From assembly GCA_036362985.1 (NCBI GenBank), contig JAYGXS010000001.1, positions 51,179,954 to 51,243,953 of the forward strand: DNA of 64,000 bases. The letters are read 5' to 3'. This DNA comes from Ligula intestinalis. Its lineage: Eukaryota; Platyhelminthes; Cestoda; Diphyllobothriidea; Diphyllobothriidae. The notes beneath the pieces are model-generated. The model made no database searches and was not told the origin of the DNA. It worked only from the letters and a program-made list of their open reading frames with translations. A program made the translations under genes and the position numbers. How positions within the stretch are numbered: the first letter of the stretch is position 1; every line of letters starts with the position of its first letter. Positions 59,351 through 64,000 of this stretch are shown here, one piece after another.

Positions 59351-60829
59351 AGATTGCTTATGACTGGCTCGAAATGGTTGTTTTAGTCTTCCTTGCATCT
59401 ATCGGCGATGCCATTCCACCCTGATGAGGGTTCCGATGACATATTTATTTTGTTCCGTCCTAGGCTAATTGTTTAACCACAATCTTTTTGGCCAAAATAC
59501 GACTAAGAGTTGTGGAGAAAAGCTCGGAAACATTTGAAGCTTAAGAAGTATAGACATGTGAGATTATTCTTATTTCCGTTGTTTTGCGCTTCCAGTATGT
59601 ACTTGCCCAAACAGTGAGTGTATTTCAACGAAAAATTGGAATCAGGATTTCCACTACTTGGCGCATTTTACTTCAACGATGATGCAAAACTATAGAGGCA
59701 AGTAAAACTCACTCATAAAGTAGCCTACATAAATTATTTTTATGAGTTTCCATTTTGCTGCAAAAAACCGTTTGATTGTGTTTATGTGAAAATAAAAATT
59801 GATGGTGATTTGAATGGATTGCAAAACCCTAATAAAATGTCGCAGTTAAACGAGTGCATTCATAAGGCTCTTTCACTGGAACATAAACAAAGCCCACACC
59901 ATTGAGGCTACGGTCGGTCAATGCAGGAAGGGGTGGCTCATGAGTAAACACAATTTGAAAACTATCATCATTGTTACCGGCACAAGAAGTCCGGCTGACG
60001 CGGTGGTCGTAGCCGAAAAGCCGCCAGGTTAAACGTTTTTCGCATAACGTGAAGTATCCGATAGCATTCATTTTTCTGTGTTTGCTTTTCCCCGAAACAA
60101 ATCAACGTGTGAGAAAATTCACCAAGGCCAAAAAACGTGCATTTCTGGCAAATGATCCGACATTCGTTTATTAAAAGAGAACCAAGGAAGAACATAGAAC
60201 CACTAGAAAGCGTAAACAGTCTCTGTTCACCAGTGCACATCAATGATTATTAACATTTATGCCCTCATATAAACTCTGAAAACAAGATTCCTAGTTGAAA
60301 AAAACATTTTGAAAAAGGCGTTTCTAGTTTATTTACGGTTTTAATAAGTACTCTTTTGGAAATCACACTGATCGTAAGAACAGTTTATGCATAGTACATA
60401 GGGAATTCTATGGCAACCGAAACGCCAAAGAAAAAGCGGAAGTCAAATAGCGAATAAATCCAAACAAAATGGAGAAACTGGTGCATCACATCAAATCTCT
60501 TCTGAGAGTAGGTAATTTGACAAGGTTGGGGTAAATTTTACGCATTACGGATGTTATGTTATCCACAATTATAGGCAACGGTGCCAAGATGTCTGCTAAA
60601 TTCAGAAGATGAAAATGTAACCTGTCGTAGTTCGCGACAGCAGAAAACGATAAAAATTAAGACCATATCTCAGGTTTCCACAAGCAAGCAGCATCAGGTC
60701 GTAACGTTATATCCCCATATGCGCATAGGAAATGTGCGTAAGCACTGGAATACCAATCTGGACAAGCAAAGAACCCAACCAACTAATAAAAGGGAGGCCG
60801 GAATGACCTTTCTAGCTTAATAGCTGCCA

Positions 60830-61080
60830 TGAGCCACCCATACCCAGCCCCAGGTATTGCACCACCTGAAGCTCGAACGCACGACCTGATAATCAGAATC
60901 TCAATGCTCTAACTATTGGGCCACGGGATCATCGGCTTGTTGGATTCGATCGGGAATAGTAACCTTGATGGATAGCTGCTCATCGATCGGTTAACGGCCT
61001 CACCCACTGTACTGACTCGGAACACACTCGTGCTAGCAGCCGCACAGTAGCTAGTATTGCAAGCAGAAGAAAACTACCGA
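60830..61080 (-). repeat. tandem tRNA-derived SINE pieces
   Basis: On the minus strand, CCGTGGCCCAATAGTTAGAG (A box) and GGTCGTGCGTTCGAGCTTCA (B box) lie at about 60930-60865, followed by CCTGGGGCTGGGTATGGGTG. Upstream of this head is the 3' body of another copy (GCTACTGTGCGGCTGCTAGC, TTAACCGATCGATGAGC), so two copies are joined in tandem. Confidence 0.6.
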
Positions 61081-61767
61081 TAGATACCAGGGAGACGGGA
61101 AGTAACATTGCTAACCATGAGGAGCTACGACAGTGGCTTTAATCGGAGGCTAAGGTTAAAATAGATAAAATATAATTGAAACTCACACTTAGCACAATTA
61201 CAACACCACCACTCGGACAAAATCGAATATTCATCCTTCTCTGAAGTCATATCTACGTCATCGCCCTATGCTTGGGAACTTATCTGAGGCATGACTGGAA
61301 GGCGGGAAAAATATCATCTATGTCTTACGTTTACAATCTCCCATCGTGAGCCATCACTTGTAGACTGGGCTGACAAGGATTACTACTAACGGCCAGCAAA
61401 TTATGGCTTACAACAACTTATCTGACGGGAGCCGAAACCTCTTTATTTCCCCATATTATCACCCCTCCTCACGAAATCAAAAACCGCACTCCCCCTACAT
61501 AATTTATTTCGCTAATTTGATATTATAATCTACGAGCTTTAGTGAGACGCTGGTTCCTGAACTATTGTCACGTTTAAAAAAGATATAACCTACGGGTGCG
61601 TGAGGCAGTACGAATACAGCTTTATAAACGGGTTTACGTACTTGATAGAGCTTAGTTCTACTCATTATTAATCCTAACATGACGCAAATAGTATCTCCTA
61701 TTACGACTCAAAATTGGAAATAAGAAGTAAATTTATGTTTTGTGGAAGTTATAGAATTAAAACTTAC

Positions 61768-62029
61768 CCGTCACCATTAATATCGGCCAGAAGAACGGCG
61801 TGTCCGAACCTAGACCCGAAAGTCTGACCCTCCAGACGAAGAATTAATGGCAATGCGGTCTGTGACCCTCCGCGGGGAATGAGATTCATTGCTACGAAAC
61901 CGGATCCTAGGCTGTTGTCCTTGCGTGCTCCGGAGATCGGCACGCCCGGAGCACCACTGACAACAACTAGGGGTCCTCTACTTTCGGTTTTGGGGGCATA
62001 AACCGCGTCCGATACAGCTGTCGAGGAAC
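61768..62029 (-). CDS. integrin alpha propeller blades 4-5 exon
   Basis: Two bases, 86 codons, two bases. GPLVVVSGAPGVPISGARKD is a GAP strand, GSGFVAMNLIPRGG its outer strand, and FGSRFGHAVLLADINGDG the next FG strand with a canonical calcium loop. Its two-base end joins the first base of the exon at 53267 to give DGWDDLLVGAP. Acceptor GTTTTGTCCGTTTTAAAG; donor GACGG|GTAAGT. This is the furthest upstream exon that I consider secure. Confidence 0.94.
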
Positions 62030-62940
62030 CTTTAAAACGGACAAAACATAACTTGAAGCAAATCTACTGAAAAAGCGCTAAATTGGGCACTGCTCAAAAC
62101 TTAATTCTGCCATTTGGTAGCAAAAAAATTAATAAAACTAACAAAAGCCAGTCCTGGTTTGCAAACTAAGAAGTACGAAGGCAAAATCTACGGTTTCGTC
62201 ATTTAAACGAACGTAAATGCTGCTCCTTACTGGGTTATCGATAATAAATTTAATCTCGGAACATTTCGTCCCTTTTTTAACGCTTGATGCCAGTTCGGGG
62301 CATAGAAATGTCCAGTTAATGGATACATCGTGTATGGGTGACACGGCGCTTCATGTGCCTCGTGCTGCCCGGAACTCTTATATTTAACGGACCGAAGCTA
62401 GGCTCCATCTAGCGGCCAAACTCCGATAATTGCCTTTATCAGCGGCCCATTTAAGGAACACAGTCCGACTTACCGGTACAACATGCACGAACCCGCCTCA
62501 CAACAACCAGCACACGGACAGAACACACATCTCTCACGCAAGTTGGAATTATATATTTTGTTGTAGCCTACTGCCCGTCATGTGTGTGGCACACGTAGAC
62601 GGACTCCTGCAGTTTCTCCAGGCCACTGCTAATAATCCCAGGCGCGGACAGTGGACCGGGGTATGTGCGAAGAGAGTAAAAAAGAGAGACCAGTTCCGCG
62701 GAATCCATATCCACGGAATCTCAGCGCATCGAGTGACATGACAAAGAAGGTGCACCATGAAACCACAAGGATGCACTTGTCGTCCTGTCAAGAGAAATTG
62801 CCAACTGAAGAAATAATTCGGTTCTTGTAGCTCTTGTACTGCCTATGAAGGTAGGCTGAATGGCTTCAGAAGTGAAAATTAGGCTCAGTTGTCGCTTTTA
62901 AAGGTGGCCTCTATGGCACTCTTAGGCACGTGGGATCCGA
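62030..62940. other. intron or flank, no feature recognised
   Basis: A minus-strand frame at 62138-62344 and frames on both strands at 62430-62791 show no recognisable domain and do not fit the integrin phase chain. Confidence 0.5.
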
Positions 62941-63410
62941 TCCGAGATCCAAGCCGGAAAAATCAACTAAGTTGGAGAAACCAGGAGATTACTCCGGACG
63001 CGAATGGCCGAGCATGCAGTGGCGGTGAGAACGAAAGACGTCAACGCCCAGGTTGCAGCTCACTCGACGGGACCCGGCCATATATTCAAGTTTAACGAGG
63101 CCGAACGCCTCACAAGAGGGGACAACCGCGTGAGCCGCAAGCTGCTCGAGTCATGGTTCTCAGGCCCACAGTCCTGAGCATGATAATCAGTCACCTGGAA
63201 AGGGTCTGACGACAGCGAGCATAATTGTCGCGCAACTACCAAGCCCGTATCCGACACGGACAAAGAAATCGCAGCAATTAATGAATTGGAAGCGAAATGT
63301 CAAACCATAACGGCACAAATTAAGGCCCCAAGCAGTGGTTACACGAGCTGATAATTATAGTTCGCATGCGGATATCCACTACGAACTATAAATACTGTGC
63401 AATCTGTGGA
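62941..63410 (+). mobile_element. Penelope-like element, GIY-YIG and 3' fragment
   Basis: From AATCAACTAAGTTGGAGAAA (equivalent to the NYVGEIGR block) through GCCGAGCATGCAGTGGCGGT, GGACAACCGCGTGAGCCGCA, TCGAGTCATGGTTCTCAGGC and CGCATGCGG to GCAATCTGTGG. It aligns base by base with 36465-36965 but is interrupted by short indels, and the conserved 3' terminus is missing. Confidence 0.75.
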
Positions 63411-64000
63411 GAAAGAGGGAGGACCAACTAATCAGTAATGCCCTATGTCTGGGGATAACTGCGCAGGGCAGCATATGCGGGCGCCAGCTCGAGACGCTAG
63501 TTAACTGAGCTGCCATCCGACGCCGAGACTTCGATCAGTTCTCAGCCTATCCTTTTGCCGGCGTGGGCAGTTATCCTGGCATCTGCCAGCATATATGTTA
63601 GTGAATGCGTGAAGCTAGCATGCTTACCGTCTGTTCCGTATAATTTATAGGACAAATCAGACATGGTATGCGATACACTACGTCCGAATTGTCACTGGCA
63701 TTTAATCAATTCTTGATTCTGATGATCCGGCTGCGCATGGTCACCTTGAGACGGTGTGCAATTTCGACGACCTATCCCGCAGCGATGCGTTAGGTCGCTT
63801 CTGACACATCTTTGGTATATGGCGGCTCACGCCAAATCGTAAGGGTTGGTTCCGTTTGGGGCCTCGGAGGGCGAGCACGTAGGCATCGGCTAATGAAGAT
63901 CTTCGGGCGGACATTAAACATAAACTGGTCGCGGAGATATCGGGCCTTACGTGCTTTTTCGTCCGGGTTACTGCAGTGAGTCTGAGTCTTTTGAACAGCG
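63411..64000. other. right edge, mostly unassigned
   Basis: Apart from the tentative integrin exon at 63677-63628, nothing is recognised. If the gene continues, its 5' exons (propeller blades 1-3 and signal peptide) lie beyond the window. Confidence 0.5.
63628..63677 (-). CDS. tentative integrin alpha propeller exon
   Basis: Reads VSHTMSDLSYKLYGTD and ends GACG|GTAAGC, one base into a codon, which fits the two-base start of the exon at 62029. The donor is good. The acceptor (GGACGTAG) is weak, and extending upstream to an FGRSVS block meets an in-frame TGA. It may be the end of the blade-4 FG strand, or chance. Confidence 0.35.

Larger units (their letters stand above)
53268..61767 (-). other. 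8.5-kb intron with SINEs and a dead RT
   Basis: Contains a decayed non-LTR reverse transcriptase (57330-58060), tRNA-headed SINEs (58990-61080) and a short RTE-like scrap near 55375-55420 (GTCCATCGTGAGACTCTATG, the SVHRETLW block). The 53300-57300 part is AT-rich, with short domainless frames only (for example 55583-55858). Confidence 0.65.
7953..63677 (-). other. integrin alpha subunit gene (3' two-thirds)
   Basis: The gene encodes a type I membrane receptor subunit that would pair with a beta integrin and bind extracellular ligand. I recognise it from FG-GAP propeller repeats with calcium loops, thigh and calf strands that match the alpha-V/alpha-5 style of vertebrate integrins, a single transmembrane helix and a short cytoplasmic tail. 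Seventeen exons are supported by AG/GT signals and by matching phase at every junction: 62029-61768, 53267-52921, 38038-37947, 31166-31009, 30854-30690, 29432-29090, 26900-26824, 26126-25979, 23218-23075, 22068-21971, 20605-20516, 17988-17880, 17791-17549, 14486-14364, 12508-12404, 10345-10217 and 8204-7953. The signal peptide and the first propeller blades are outside the window. The span is at least 54 kb for roughly 960 codons. Whether an inserted I domain exists cannot be seen, because it would lie upstream. Confidence 0.93.

Noticed and set aside
59829..59960. Possible integrin propeller exon reading FQIVFTHEPPLPALTD and VGFVYVP on the minus strand
   Set aside because: It could join the exon at 61768 in phase, but the exon at 53267 joins it equally well and supplies the expected WDDLLVGAP strand. 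This stretch lacks a GAP motif and a good donor.

Overview
The window is eukaryotic, repeat-rich and intron-rich, with no sign of prokaryotic gene organisation. Its repeats point to a flatworm. There are many decayed Penelope-like elements carrying GIY-YIG endonuclease remnants, an RTE-like endonuclease/reverse-transcriptase element, a second non-LTR element, and tRNA-headed SINEs. Proteins of these types are typical of large, repeat-laden platyhelminth genomes, perhaps a diphyllobothriidean tapeworm. The species is inference from repeat flavour, not shown by the sequence.

One host gene dominates: an integrin alpha subunit on the minus strand, running from beyond or near the right edge (about 63.7 kb) to its stop codon at 7953. 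I placed 17 well-supported exons (about 960 codons) plus one tentative 5' exon, using splice signals, reading-phase agreement and recognisable integrin landmarks. In transcription order these are: beta-propeller blades about 4-7 with three DxNxDG-type calcium loops (61.8-62.0, 52.9-53.3, 37.9-38.0 and 31.0-31.2 kb); thigh region (30.7-30.9, 29.1-29.4 and 26.8-26.9 kb); calf-1 (26.0-26.1, 23.1-23.2 and 22.0-22.1 kb); calf-2 (20.5-20.6, 17.9-18.0, 17.5-17.8, 14.4-14.5 and 12.4-12.5 kb); a transmembrane helix (10.2-10.3 kb); and a basic cytoplasmic tail with an altered GFFKR motif (7.95-8.20 kb). The signal peptide and blades 1-3 lie outside the window. Every exon junction proposed agrees in phase.

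Layout. 1-2.2 kb: unassigned DNA. 2.2-5.3 kb: broken RTE-like retrotransposon, plus strand. 5.3-7.95 kb: sequence downstream of the integrin gene. 7.95-63.7 kb: integrin exons separated by introns of 88 bp to about 15 kb. The introns hold nearly all remaining repeats: Penelope-like pieces at 13.5-13.8, 33.7, 36.3-37.1, 42.2, 44.9-45.3 and 49.2-49.75 kb; another dead reverse transcriptase at 57.3-58.1 kb; SINEs at 16.6-17.2 and 59.0-61.1 kb; four degenerate TTAGG-like blocks; and a foldback hairpin at 47.82-47.90 kb. A Penelope-like fragment at 62.95-63.4 kb lies near the right edge.

The most interesting points are the divergent integrin membrane-proximal motif, a long hydrophilic insert in propeller blade 5, a repeated structured (possibly hammerhead-like) 3' terminus in the Penelope-like family, inverted-terminus copies of that family, and a 22-bp hairpin that resembles a small-RNA precursor or short foldback element.
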